DNA of 64,000 nt from Singulisphaera acidiphila DSM 18658. Its GTDB lineage: Bacteria; Planctomycetota; Planctomycetia; Isosphaerales; Isosphaeraceae. The notes below the pieces were generated by a model. It was not told the DNA's origin and searched no databases. It worked only from the letters and a program-made list of their open reading frames with translations. The first letter of the stretch is position 1. Each line of letters starts with the position of its first letter. Both the position numbers and the translations under genes were made by a program. The stretch spans positions 4,774,001-4,838,000 of the forward strand of contig NC_019892.1 of the NCBI RefSeq assembly GCF_000242455.2. The letters run 5' to 3'. This document shows, one piece after another, positions 34,550 to 43,497 of the stretch.

Positions 34550-35815
34550 TTATTCCACAATCCGGACCGCCTGGCCGTCGCGGAGGCGGTGGACGCCGGT
34601 GGCGACGACGCGGTCGCCCGGGCGGAGGCGGTCGTCGTTGCCCATTCGGATGGCGACCTTGTTGTCGAGGACGTCGTCGAACGCCATCGATACTTCCCGG
34701 ACGACCGGCTTGCCCCCTTCGTCTTCGACGCGGTAAACCATCAGCGTTTGCGCGGAGGGGCCTGCCGCGACCGAGGTCAGCGGGAGGAGGTAAGCGCGGG
34801 TCTCCTTGCGGAAGAGGACGGTCGCCACCATCCCCGGCCGGAGTCCTTGCGGGTTGTCGACGCGGACCTCGATCGGGTAGGTCCGCGTCCGTTCGTCGGC
34901 CGACGAGGCGATCTTGTGCATCACGCCGACGAACCGCTGACCGGTGAGCGCGTCGGTGGCGACCTCGACCTTCTGGCCGATCGCGAGCCGGCCGACGAGG
35001 GTGTCGGGGACGTTGAACGCGATTACAACGCTGGATATGTCGACGATGGTGAAGGTCCGTTGGTTGGGCGTCACGCGCCCGTTGGCGTCGATCGCACGAA
35101 CGGCGACCGTACTCTCCTCGAAGGGCACGGTCAGCGAGCAATACTGCAAGTTGGCTTCAGCCTGCTCGAGACCGATCCGGGCCAGGGCGACGTCCCCTTC
35201 GGCCGCCTCCTCGGTCGCGGTCATCGCCTTCAGGTTGGTTCGTGCGTTGTCGAGTTCGGCGACGCTGAGCGAGTTCCGCCGCGCGAGCTGCTCGTTGCGC
35301 CTGAGATCGATCTGCGCCTGTTCGCTATTTGCCTTGGCCTGGGCCAGCCGGGCGCGGGCGGTCGCCAATCGCTCGGCGGCCTGCCCGCGCTCGCGGCCGT
35401 AGTCGTCCGGGTCGAGCCGGGCGATCACCGTCCCCTTGGCGAGCCGGTCCCCCTCGTGGACGTCGCGCATCCGACCCCCCGGGGCGGTGACCTGGTGGAG
35501 CGAGGCCACCGTTCCCGAGACCCGGAACGACAGCTCCGCCTTCCTCAACTCCTTGGCCACCCCGCTGTAGCGGAGGCCCGACGAGACCACCTCCTCAACC
35601 ACCGGGAGGACCCGCACCGAGACCGGCAACGGCTCGACCGCCTTGGGTGCGTGCGCCGCCGCCGCTGTGGCCAGCAGCCAGCGACCCGTGAACGCAGCGG
35701 CAGTCGTCACAACCAGACCGACGATACCTAGCGTCGAATTTCGACGCTTCGTCGATTTTGGCGCAAAAAAAGGGGAGGGCTCAGTGGGAGCCGGGTCCGG
35801 CGGATTGGCATTCAT
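34550..35815 (-). CDS. Periplasmic adaptor (MFP/HlyD family) of the first RND efflux operon
   Basis: 421 residues from MNANPPDPAPTEPSPFF; AGGAGG lies 9 nt upstream, inside the 3' end of the TetR gene, and the two genes overlap by 35 bp. One N-terminal membrane segment (TLGIVGLVVTTAAAFTGRWL) is followed by the lipoyl halves, a coiled-coil hairpin (GQAAERLATARARLAQAKAN) and beta-barrel and membrane-proximal domains. It would bridge the RND pump to an outer-membrane channel. The pump gene that should follow is now 1.7 kb away because of the IS4-family insertion. Confidence 0.9.
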   Translation of the reverse strand: MNANPPDPAPTEPSPFFAPKSTKRRNSTLGIVGLVVTTAAAFTGRWLLATAAAAHAPKAVEPLPVSVRVLPVVEEVVSSGLRYSGVAKELRKAELSFRVSGTVASLHQVTAPGGRMRDVHEGDRLAKGTVIARLDPDDYGRERGQAAERLATARARLAQAKANSEQAQIDLRRNEQLARRNSLSVAELDNARTNLKAMTATEEAAEGDVALARIGLEQAEANLQYCSLTVPFEESTVAVRAIDANGRVTPNQRTFTIVDISSVVIAFNVPDTLVGRLAIGQKVEVATDALTGQRFVGVMHKIASSADERTRTYPIEVRVDNPQGLRPGMVATVLFRKETRAYLLPLTSVAAGPSAQTLMVYRVEDEGGKPVVREVSMAFDDVLDNKVAIRMGNDDRLRPGDRVVATGVHRLRDGQAVRIVE

Positions 35816-36515
35816 CGGCGAAGACCTCCTGGGCGATCCGGCGATAGGTTTCGGCATAGTCCCACTCGGTCGAGAGGGGTTTCCAGCCGAAGCCGTCCAG
35901 CAGGACCTGGATGCTCTCCCGCAGGGACGAGTACGGGTCGGTGACTTGGGTTTCGGTCAGGAGCGGACGGAAGTTGGCAACGACGGTGTGGGTGCCCAGG
36001 ACCAGGGTGAGCAGGGCGAACATGACCTGGGGGACGGACACGGTCGGAGCGAGGTCGCCGATGGCGATCGCCTCTTTGATGAAGTTGCGGAGGAGGCTCG
36101 TGCATTCGCTTTCGCAGGTCCGGAGCTTGTCCGTCCGCTCCGGCGATGCGCGCTCCTCGAGGTTGGCCATCTTGATGATCAACTCGGAGCGGAAAGCGTG
36201 AGGATAGAGCCGGGCGAAGAGCTCATCGGCGATCCCGATCCCGAGCAACCGCTCACGAGGCCGGCCGCGGAAACTTGCGGCCCGCTCGAAGAGCGAGAGA
36301 CGCTGCTCCATCGACTGCGACGCCAGGGCCATCACCAGGTCTTCCTTGGTTGAGAAGTGCTGGTAGATCGTCCCCTTGGAGTACTCCGTCGCCTCGGCGA
36401 GCCGGTCCATGCTCAGCCCCGCATAGCCCTGCGCGATGAGCATCGTGCGGGCCACATCCAGCAGATGCAGCTCGCGCTGACGGACCTCACGTTGTTTCCT
36501 AGGCGTTGTGGCCAT
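35781..36515 (-). CDS. TetR-family transcriptional regulator
   Basis: 244 residues from MATTPRKQREVRQRELHLLD. The N-terminal helix-turn-helix is clear (ARTMLIAQGYAGLSMDRLAE, EYSKGTIYQHFSTKEDLVMA); the rest is a helical ligand-binding domain. It is first in the operon with the adaptor and, before the IS insertion, the RND pump, so it most likely represses this efflux operon and itself in response to a toxic compound. A strong promoter-like sequence lies only a few bases before its ATG. A start 12 codons upstream would lie within that promoter and is not favoured. Confidence 0.92.
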   Translation of the reverse strand: MATTPRKQREVRQRELHLLDVARTMLIAQGYAGLSMDRLAEATEYSKGTIYQHFSTKEDLVMALASQSMEQRLSLFERAASFRGRPRERLLGIGIADELFARLYPHAFRSELIIKMANLEERASPERTDKLRTCESECTSLLRNFIKEAIAIGDLAPTVSVPQVMFALLTLVLGTHTVVANFRPLLTETQVTDPYSSLRESIQVLLDGFGWKPLSTEWDYAETYRRIAQEVFADECQSAGPGSH

Positions 36516-36522
36516 GTCGGGG

Positions 36523-36551
36523 ATTATTGACGGATCGTCGAAAAACGTCAA
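36523..36551 (-). promoter_or_regulatory. Promoter of the TetR-efflux operon, possibly giving a leaderless mRNA
   Basis: On the minus strand TTGACG (36546-36551) is followed after 17 bp by AATAAT (36523-36528). The ATG begins 8 bp after this box, about where transcription would start. TTTTTCGACG is repeated just upstream and inside the spacer, a plausible operator. No ribosome binding site lies before the ATG. Confidence 0.5.
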
Positions 36552-36694
36552 GGCGTCGAAAAAAGAATCGTTGTTCTTAAGACCGAATGGGATCGCGAGC
36601 GACCCATCTGTTCTTCAGCTCGAGCTAAATTCAAGAGAGGGCGGGGTGTTTCGTCGGCCTTTTCATTCCAAAGGATCATGCTTGGGCGAGGCTT

Positions 36695-38410
36695 TCAGAG
36701 GGCCGAGGCGACGGCCCTGAGCCAGACCGCGACTGCGACGGCTCCGGGGTCGGGGTGTCCGAGCACGCGGTCGCCGAGATAGCTGGAGCGGCCTCGGCGG
36801 GGCGACATCCGTGCCGTGGCTTCGGAGCCTGCTTCTGCGGCTTCTGCAGCGGCGTCCAGGGCTTCCGTGGGCGTGTCGCTTGCGTCCAGAGAGGCTTCGA
36901 GGGCTTCAAGTGCGGGCAGGAGAGCGTCCAGCATGGTGCGGTCGCCGAGACGCGAGCCGCCCAGCTCGCCGATGGCGTCGGTGCCGGCGCGGAAGGCGTC
37001 GGTCCAGGACTTGGGGTCGGTGGGCGCGAGGTTGCGGAGCCGGGCCGAGGCGCGGAGGAAGAGTAGGGCGTAGAGCGCCCCCGAGGTGCCGCCGAGCGCC
37101 TTTTGAAGTGTCAGGCCAAGGGCCTGCAAGGTCGCGCTGGGATCGTCGAGCGGATACGAGGACGTGCCGAGGGCCTCGCGCACGGCCCGGGCGCCTCGTT
37201 CCAGGCTGAGGCCGAGGTCGCCGTCGCCGACGATCCGGTCGAGTTCCGTCAGCGTGGGCTCGGCGTCGATGAGTGCCACCATGGCCGCGAGGATCGTGTG
37301 CTCCAGCGCCCGGCCGAGCTCGGTCCGTGGCGGCTCCGAAGCCGACCGGGGCTTCTTCTTGGCTTTCCCCCGCTGGATTCCGCCAGCCTGGGGGACGCGC
37401 TGTCGGTTCGCGGCATTGGGCCAGGCAGGGGCCTCGGTCGCCGCGTCGAGCCGGGCCAGCCGTGCATCGTCCACCCGGAGGACGGACAGCGAGACCCCGG
37501 CCATCTCGAGGGCGGACAGAAAGGTCCCGAGGTACACCCGCTCGACCTGGACCCCGAGCGACTCGAGCGTGGCGAGGGCGCAGCGGGCGACGATCAGCAG
37601 CTCCATCGTGGGAGTGGCCCCCAGGTTGTTGATCAGTAGGGCGACTCGTTCGCCAGGGGCAGGCGGGGCGTCGCCGAGGATGGCGTTGATGAGGTGGTCG
37701 ACCAGGTCGTCGGCCGGCTCGAGCGGCTCGCGACGGACGCCCGGCTCGCCGTGAATGCCCAGGCCGAGCTCGATCTCATCGTCGCCGAGCGAGAAGCTTG
37801 GCCGGCCCGCGGCCGGGACTGTGCAAGGGGTCAAGGCGACCCCCATTGTGCCGACCGCCTCGGCGGCGGCCCTGGCTTCGGCGGTGACTTGCTCCAGGCT
37901 GGCCCCCGCCTCGGCGGCCGCCCCCGCGATCTTGTGGACCAGGATCGTGCCGGCCAGCCCGCGCCGCCCTGCGTTGTCGGCCGTCGCGGCCAGGGCGACG
38001 TCGTCGGCCACCACGACCATTTCCACGTCGAACCCTTCGGCCCGAGCCATCTCGGCCGCCAAACCGAAGTTCAGGCGGTCCCCCGTGTAATTCTTGACGA
38101 TCAGTAGGACCCCCGGCGGGCCGGCCACCGCGCGGATCGCCGCGAGCACGGCGTCGGGGCTGGGGGAAGTGAAGACTTCTCCGAGAACCGCCGCGCTGAG
38201 CATCCCCCGTCCGACATACCCCGCGTGCGCTGGCTCGTGCCCGCTCCCTCCCCCGGAGATCAAGGTCACATGGCGATCGCGCTCTTCACGCGCATCGGAG
38301 CGGACGACGACCGCCTGGCCAGGCAGGCGAACCAGGCCGGGATACGTTGCAACCAACCCCTCAACCATTTCCTCGACAGCCACCTCCGGCCGGTTAATCA
38401 GCTTTTTCAT
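36695..38410 (-). CDS. Dihydroxyacetone kinase, fused DhaK-DhaL type
   Basis: 571 residues from MKKLINRPEVAVEEMVEGLV. The DhaK half (about 1-330) has LISGGGSGHEPAHAGYVG, VKNYTGDRLNFGLA and GLGIHGEPG with the His that binds dihydroxyacetone covalently. After a Lys/Pro linker the DhaL half (about 365-571) has VGDGDLGLSLERGA, LGGTSGALYALLF and GDRTMLDALLPAL for ATP binding. The fusion indicates an ATP-dependent kinase, like the Citrobacter and yeast enzymes, not a PTS-dependent one. It phosphorylates dihydroxyacetone in the cytoplasm. No glycerol dehydrogenase or transporter is adjacent. Confidence 0.93.
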   Translation of the reverse strand: MKKLINRPEVAVEEMVEGLVATYPGLVRLPGQAVVVRSDAREERDRHVTLISGGGSGHEPAHAGYVGRGMLSAAVLGEVFTSPSPDAVLAAIRAVAGPPGVLLIVKNYTGDRLNFGLAAEMARAEGFDVEMVVVADDVALAATADNAGRRGLAGTILVHKIAGAAAEAGASLEQVTAEARAAAEAVGTMGVALTPCTVPAAGRPSFSLGDDEIELGLGIHGEPGVRREPLEPADDLVDHLINAILGDAPPAPGERVALLINNLGATPTMELLIVARCALATLESLGVQVERVYLGTFLSALEMAGVSLSVLRVDDARLARLDAATEAPAWPNAANRQRVPQAGGIQRGKAKKKPRSASEPPRTELGRALEHTILAAMVALIDAEPTLTELDRIVGDGDLGLSLERGARAVREALGTSSYPLDDPSATLQALGLTLQKALGGTSGALYALLFLRASARLRNLAPTDPKSWTDAFRAGTDAIGELGGSRLGDRTMLDALLPALEALEASLDASDTPTEALDAAAEAAEAGSEATARMSPRRGRSSYLGDRVLGHPDPGAVAVAVWLRAVASAL

Positions 38411-38594
38411 CGGCCTTGCGCCTCTCACCGTCCCTTTTTTTCACCAATCGCCCTCACCATTTTGGATCTTCCCGGTTGAGAGCCCGCACGGCAAGGAGGC
38501 GGGGATTCGGCGGCCCAAGAATCCCATAGGTCCGCTCGATGCGGTTGATGTTTGATGCGCTGCGCGTTCTCCGTTGTGGATGTGCAAATGTCTC

Positions 38595-40799
38595 TTACCT
38601 CGGCAGGCTTGGCCCATCATTGGCCTTGGTCTTTCGCAAGGCGGCGAGGTGGTCGGACATCGTCGGCCAGTTCGGTCGGAGCCGGAGAGCGGCCTCGCTG
38701 TGGGTGATCGCGCCGTCGAGGTCGCCCGCCTTGGCGAGGGCATTTGCGAGGTCGACGTGAGTCAGGGGGTCGTTCGGGTCGAGGCTCAGGGCCTCTTGCA
38801 GGCGGCCCTGGGCTTGCTTGGGCTTCCCGAGGTGGTCCAGGAAGCCGGCCATTCGGCGGAGTGCTTCCACCCGGTCGGGCTCTTTGTTGACCTGCTTGTC
38901 GTATGCGGCGATCGCGTCGCGGACCTTCCCTCGGGCCGCGAGGACTTCGGCCTGGCCGTAGGCTGCGGCGGAGTCTCCCGGCTGGATCCGAAGCGCGGCC
39001 TGGAAGCCGGCCGCCGCCTCGTTGAGTTGCCCGGCCTTCAACCGGAGCGTGGCCAGCTTGTCAATTGCCATAACGCCGTAGGGTCGCTGCTTAATGATGG
39101 CTTCATATTGCGTGACCGCCTGGCTTGGCGCTCCGAGTTCGGTCAGAAGGTAGGCGTAGTGGGTGCGGAGCATCCAGTCGTCCGGGGCAGTTTGCAGGGC
39201 GGTTCGACAGGTGTCGACGGCCGCTTGAAGCGCTTCGGGGCCGAGGGCCTGTTGGCGTTCTTGTGCTTGCTCTTCCCAATGCCTCTCGCGTTCGGCGTTG
39301 TCGAGTTGTTCGGTGAACGGCGGATTTTGCAGCATCTCGTGGATTCGGATCGCGTTCCGGGTCCGTTCTCGCTGGGTGTAGGCCAGGCGCTCCGCGCAGG
39401 TTTGTTCCGAGAGGGCTTGCGGCCCCAGCCTCATCGCCGGGTCCACGAGCTTGGCGATCTTCTGGAAGACGCCGCTGGCCAGCAAGTGGTTTCCCGAGAA
39501 CGTCAGATGGACGTGCTCATAGAAGAGGTCTTTCCCGGGCAGCCCGTTCGGGCTGTTGGCCGCGAATTCTCGCTCGGCGTCGACGAGCAAGACGCCACGG
39601 GCCTGGTCCGTGGCGGCAACCTGACGGATCGTCTCGTTCAGAGTCGAGTCCGCGCGGAACCGCAAGGCGTCCAGGTCGCGGGCCCGGATGGAGGCTTGAC
39701 GGGCCTCCGCGTTACGCCCGAGCGCGGTGAGGCACCGTCCGCGCAGGAACTCGAGTTCGGCGAACGTGTCGTCGATCCGGGTTGCGTCGTCCAGGTGGCG
39801 GAGGGCCTCGGTGAATTGCCCCGCCGCATGTTGCTGCACGCCTTCGCGATAAAAGGCCTCCCAGGCAGTGCGTTGGGCTGGCGCGAGTCGCGCGGAGTGT
39901 TCCGAGGCGAAGGGGGGGCAATCGGCCAGGTTCACCGGCACAGTGCAAACGACGACCTTTGCCCCCGCGCTGAGGCCGGCTTCGCAGACTTGGCCGAGGT
40001 TTTCCCGGAAGTGGGCGTAAGTCGCCCGCAGGCGAGGGTCGTCGGCGGGCACCCGGCTGCCTTGGAACATGGCCATGCCGTCCCAGTACCGGGGTCCTTT
40101 GCCGGCCAACCGGGTGGCTCGCAAGCCGGCGCTCATGAGTTGGCCGATCCTGGTGTCCTTCACCCAGAGCGAGGTACGGATCAGGCGTCTGCTCGGCGCG
40201 TACGGCCCGATCACGCCCGCGGCTCCGAACGGCCCGACCACCTCGTTGTTTCCCAGCAAGACGACGAACAGGTCGGGTTGATAACGGGCGCACTCCCGCG
40301 CGATGTCGACGACGGCGTGGGAGTTGATGGCGACCAATGCGGTGTTGATGACCTCGAACCGGACCTTCGGGAACCGGTCGCGAAGCATCACCTCGAGGAT
40401 TCGTGCGAAGCTCGTCGACGGGTCGGGAATCCCCATCGCGGCCGACTCGCCCAGCACGAAGACGCGGCAGGTGCCCGCCGGCTTGGCGGCCGGGAAGGCG
40501 AGCGACACGGGAGCCCGGACGAGGCTCGGAGGGAAGAACCGGCGACCGAACTCGGGGTTGTCGGTCAGGGAGAGCTCCCCCTTCGCCCCTTGACGTGCGA
40601 GGAAGAATGAGGTAGGGCGGCCGTATCCCGCAAGCTGCAAGCCCGTCTCGAGCAGCCCCAGGAACAAGACTGGCCCCAACACCAACGACGTGAGCCGGTA
40701 GATCCAGAGCCGCCGCCGGATTGGGCGCACCGGTGCCCCCTCACGAGCGGGCCTCGCATCGGCTGCGCCTTCCGTGTTGCCGTTCTGGTCGGTGGTCAA
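38595..40799 (-). CDS. Membrane-anchored SGNH hydrolase-like domain with C-terminal TPR repeats
   Basis: 734 residues. A cytoplasmic basic N-terminus and one membrane helix (about 33-57, LTSLVLGPVLFLGLLETGLQ) precede an SGNH-type domain: FVLGESAAMG near 115, VVLLGNNEVVGPFG, and EHVHLTFSGNH with the late His. The C-terminal half holds several tetratricopeptide repeats (GVMAIDKLATLRLKAGQLNE, LTHVDLANALAKAGDLDGAI). The usual block I GDS is GES here and block III GND is GNNE, but the Ser and His are kept. Such proteins may acylate or deacylate a cell-surface glycan, with the repeats binding partners; this is inference. It stands alone downstream of a 578-bp divergent region. Confidence 0.8.
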   Translation of the reverse strand: MTTDQNGNTEGAADARPAREGAPVRPIRRRLWIYRLTSLVLGPVLFLGLLETGLQLAGYGRPTSFFLARQGAKGELSLTDNPEFGRRFFPPSLVRAPVSLAFPAAKPAGTCRVFVLGESAAMGIPDPSTSFARILEVMLRDRFPKVRFEVINTALVAINSHAVVDIARECARYQPDLFVVLLGNNEVVGPFGAAGVIGPYAPSRRLIRTSLWVKDTRIGQLMSAGLRATRLAGKGPRYWDGMAMFQGSRVPADDPRLRATYAHFRENLGQVCEAGLSAGAKVVVCTVPVNLADCPPFASEHSARLAPAQRTAWEAFYREGVQQHAAGQFTEALRHLDDATRIDDTFAELEFLRGRCLTALGRNAEARQASIRARDLDALRFRADSTLNETIRQVAATDQARGVLLVDAEREFAANSPNGLPGKDLFYEHVHLTFSGNHLLASGVFQKIAKLVDPAMRLGPQALSEQTCAERLAYTQRERTRNAIRIHEMLQNPPFTEQLDNAERERHWEEQAQERQQALGPEALQAAVDTCRTALQTAPDDWMLRTHYAYLLTELGAPSQAVTQYEAIIKQRPYGVMAIDKLATLRLKAGQLNEAAAGFQAALRIQPGDSAAAYGQAEVLAARGKVRDAIAAYDKQVNKEPDRVEALRRMAGFLDHLGKPKQAQGRLQEALSLDPNDPLTHVDLANALAKAGDLDGAITHSEAALRLRPNWPTMSDHLAALRKTKANDGPSLPR

Positions 40800-41131
40800 C
40801 GCCCTTTGGTCCTCCGCATACTACTTTACAGCCTGTCGCCGTGGGCGTGCAACCGCCGTATCGGTTGAAGAACCCTCTCTGAGGAAAAACGCGTGGTTGC
40901 GAATTTAACTGATGTATAACAAAAAAAGGACGTCCTCTTCCTCGATCGTTTTGCCTCCCCGCCGAGGATTGGTAAAACGCCTCTTGTTTCGTCAGAAACG
41001 TGGTGTGCCAGAGCAGGTTACGTTTCCCTGCCAATCGTGCATTGCTTTCCTTCACTCCAAGTCATCGTTCGCTTGGGACTGATTGGGCTTTAGAATTTTT
41101 CTTTACAGCGAGTTCGCCCGAGTTATATAAG

Positions 41132-41182
41132 GGTAACTAGCTGGTAACTCGCTATTGTCAAAACATTCTGGAATTCTATTTT
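41132..41182 (+). promoter_or_regulatory. Promoter with tandem 11-bp operator-like repeats before the lipoprotein-DUF1559 pair
   Basis: TTGTCA (41155-41160), a 16-bp spacer and TATTTT (41177-41182) form a promoter reading toward the lipoprotein at 41378, leaving a leader of about 190 nt. Directly upstream GGTAACTAGCT (41132-41142) is repeated head to tail as GGTAACTCGCT (41143-41153), one helical turn apart, as for an activator site. The rest of the 578-bp gap 40800-41377 is AT-rich and shows no gene. Confidence 0.45.
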
Positions 41183-41377
41183 TTTGGGTTGTTGGATTTG
41201 GTCCGCGGATTGCATGTTTGGGATAGGCGTCGTGCGCGCCTTTTCACCCAGATCATGGATGAGGGGGCGGCGGTCCTACTCAATTCGGTCCTCGAAATAT
41301 TCTATTTAGTGGAATTTCATGGACTTTGTTCGGTCACGGTAGGCCCTTCATTTCGTTATTGTCCGGAGGTCGTTTCG

Positions 41378-41803
41378 ATGGTTGAAGGTTGTGTCCAATG
41401 CTCGTGCTGCGCGCGGCTCTGGGTGGCCGTGGCCTTGATCGGCTTCTTGGGGGGGTGCGGATCGGGTAGCACCTCGGCCAATTACAAGTCGGCGCGGCTC
41501 GAGGGGGAAGTCACGCTGGACGGCAAGCCTCTTGATGACGGGGCCATCCAGTTCGTCCCCCAGGATCAGCAGGCCCCACCGGTCACGGTGCCGATCCTCA
41601 AAGGCCGTTACGTCGCTTCCAAGGTCGGCCTGGGCAAGGTGACTGTGATGCTGAGCGGGGCAACCGCCGAGCGGCCCGCCGTGGTTTCCAGCAGTTATAC
41701 TCCGCCTCCCTCCGTCACCATACCGGCCCGTTATAAGAACGGCTTCCCGATCGAGGTGAAGGAGGATACGGCCGACCAAAATTTCGCGATGTCTTCGAAG
41801 TAA
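41378..41803 (+). CDS. TTR-like lipoprotein paired with DUF1559 gene (pair 1)
   Basis: 141 residues from MVEGCVQCSCCARLWVAVAL with CGGAGG upstream. The lipobox is FLGGC. The mature part is a small beta-sandwich of the transthyretin/carboxypeptidase-regulatory type: ARLEGEVTLDGKPLDDGAIQ, then KGRYVASKVGLGKVTVML. The signature G-x-V-x-x-D/E-G-K-P recurs in the lipoproteins at 47932 and 61179. It is probably held in the membrane facing the periplasm. It lies 60 bp before a DUF1559 gene in the same direction, so the two are likely co-transcribed. Confidence 0.85.
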   Translation: MVEGCVQCSCCARLWVAVALIGFLGGCGSGSTSANYKSARLEGEVTLDGKPLDDGAIQFVPQDQQAPPVTVPILKGRYVASKVGLGKVTVMLSGATAERPAVVSSSYTPPPSVTIPARYKNGFPIEVKEDTADQNFAMSSK

Positions 41804-41863
41804 TTATTTCTTGTCTTCTTAGCTTACCTTTACGTTTCGCCAGGCGGTCAAGGAGTTCCTTTC

Positions 41864-42829
41864 ATGCCTCAAACGCGACGCGGGTTCACGCTGATCGAAC
41901 TGCTCGTGGTCATTGCCATCATCGCCGTCCTCATTGCCCTGCTCTTGCCGGCCGTTCAGGCGGCTCGTGAGGCGGCTCGACGCTCCCAATGTGTGAACAA
42001 TCTCAAGCAGCTTGCCCTCGGGATGCACAACTATCACGATACCCAGGGGTCGCTCCCCATGGGGGCTCGCACCAAGTATGGCGCCGCTGCTCCGCCGGGG
42101 GCCAATACCGGCTGGAACAACGATATGACCTGGTACGCCGGGATCGGCGGAACCATCGAGCAGCAGGCATGGTTCAATAGCCATAACTTTAATATGAGCT
42201 ATAGCGATCCGTCGAACATGACCGGTCGCAAGACCAAGATCGCCACCTTTGCCTGCCCCTCCGACGGCCTCCGGGAAGACGAGTGGACGGACGCGACCTG
42301 GTCCCGGATCCGGAGCAATTACGCCGCGAACTTCGGCAACACCAACTACGGGCAGACGATGAAGGTCAACATCCCCTTCCTCGGCGCTCCGTTCGGCATT
42401 GGTGTGAGCTATGGCTTCAAGGACCTCAGCGACGGTACCAGCACGACGCTGCTGCTGGGCGAGATCCTCACCACGCTCACCACCCCCGGATGGGGCGGCC
42501 CGCTCAGCGAGGTCTCGATCGCCAGCGGCGGCAATGGATTCGAGACTTGGAATACGCCGAATTCGGCAAACGCCGACGAGGCCGACCGCGTCTGCCCGGC
42601 CCCTCAGGATCTGAACGGCATCAAGGCGTGTATCATTAGCGCTGGCACCGGCACGGCCGACGCCACCCAGAACCAGTCATTCGCTCTGCGGAGCCACCAC
42701 TCCGGCGGCGTCAACGCCGCCATGGGCGACGGTTCGGTCCGGTTCTTCAAGGACTCGATCAGCACGACCGTCTGGCGTGCCCTCTCGACCAGCAGAGGAT
42801 CCGAGGTCGTCAGCTCCGACAGCTATTGA
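41864..42829 (+). CDS. DUF1559 pseudopilin-like protein (pair 1)
   Basis: 321 residues. The N-terminus RRGFTLIELLVVIAII is a type IV prepilin/pseudopilin signal with the cleavage site after Gly and Glu at mature position 5. It continues with the planctomycete-specific PAVQAAREAARRSQCVNNLK. The C-terminus has the H-x9-DG motif (HSGGVNAAMGDGSVRFF) and ends SEVVSSDSY. These proteins occur in large families in planctomycetes; their exact role (envelope fibre or secretion pseudopilus) is not established. Four further DUF1559 genes lie in this window. A strong terminator follows directly. Confidence 0.95.
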   Translation: MPQTRRGFTLIELLVVIAIIAVLIALLLPAVQAAREAARRSQCVNNLKQLALGMHNYHDTQGSLPMGARTKYGAAAPPGANTGWNNDMTWYAGIGGTIEQQAWFNSHNFNMSYSDPSNMTGRKTKIATFACPSDGLREDEWTDATWSRIRSNYAANFGNTNYGQTMKVNIPFLGAPFGIGVSYGFKDLSDGTSTTLLLGEILTTLTTPGWGGPLSEVSIASGGNGFETWNTPNSANADEADRVCPAPQDLNGIKACIISAGTGTADATQNQSFALRSHHSGGVNAAMGDGSVRFFKDSISTTVWRALSTSRGSEVVSSDSY

Positions 42830-42846
42830 GCGGCCTGCTCTCCAAC

Positions 42847-42893
42847 GGCTGGGCCAGCAAGGGTTTGCCTTGCTGGCCCAGCCGCTTGTTTTT
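42847..42893 (+). terminator. Rho-independent terminator of pair 1
   Basis: A perfect 16-bp stem (42847-42862 with 42868-42883, GGCTGGGCCAGCAAGG) with a 5-nt loop is followed by GCTTGTTTTT. It starts 17 bp after the DUF1559 stop codon. Confidence 0.9.
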
Positions 42894-42996
42894 GGGGGGA
42901 TTCCTCAAAGGCTCTTTATTTCCTTTTCCATGAATTCAAGACCGGCGAGGGGGACGCAGCCTCAAGGGAGCGTCCATTCTGCGTTCCAGTCTTCCC

Positions 42997-43497
42997 TTAC
43001 AGTGCCGATGGCTCTTCCTCCGCTCCCGGAGTTGGTGTTCTGAGCCTCTTGCTTCGGAGCAGGGTGCCAGTACAGGTGGAGTCATCGGTCTGGGGACCCG
43101 GGAAAACGTATCCCAGCCATTTCCCCGTGGGCGACTTCCGCCGATACTTCGCGGCATCCTTGGGGCTCGAGGCATCCCTCCAATGGGCGAGCGGCAACAG
43201 CCGCTTGCAGCGCGTTTTGCAGGCGGTGCATTGGTAATAGCTGACGAGATTGAGGGGGAGGGCCAGGCGTCGCAATGACCGCCGCTGGCAGGAAGGGCAG
43301 GGAATGCCGAGGATGGCGTCGAGCGTGACCATGATGAGCAAGACGATGAGCAGGCCGATCGCCACCCACAAGAGAGCCAAACAATAGGGAGCCAGCCCCG
43401 CCGGGCCGAGCCGATACGCCCCAAGGAGGATGGCGACCGCCACGTTGACGGTCATGATTTGGGCGAGGGTCGATTGTTGGCGACGGGGTGAAGCCAT
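42997..43497 (-). CDS. Membrane protein with a zinc-ribbon-like segment
   Basis: 166 residues with GGAAGGTGG right before the ATG. Two hydrophobic helices (IMTVNVAVAILLGAY, and LALLWVAIGLLIVLLIMVTL) are followed by PCPSCQRRSLRRL and YYQCTACKTRCKR, whose paired Cys could form a zinc ribbon. The last 60 residues are polar. It is probably anchored in the membrane with the ribbon inside. No homologous family with known function comes to mind. It is convergent with pair 1. Confidence 0.72.
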   Translation of the reverse strand: MASPRRQQSTLAQIMTVNVAVAILLGAYRLGPAGLAPYCLALLWVAIGLLIVLLIMVTLDAILGIPCPSCQRRSLRRLALPLNLVSYYQCTACKTRCKRLLPLAHWRDASSPKDAAKYRRKSPTGKWLGYVFPGPQTDDSTCTGTLLRSKRLRTPTPGAEEEPSAL

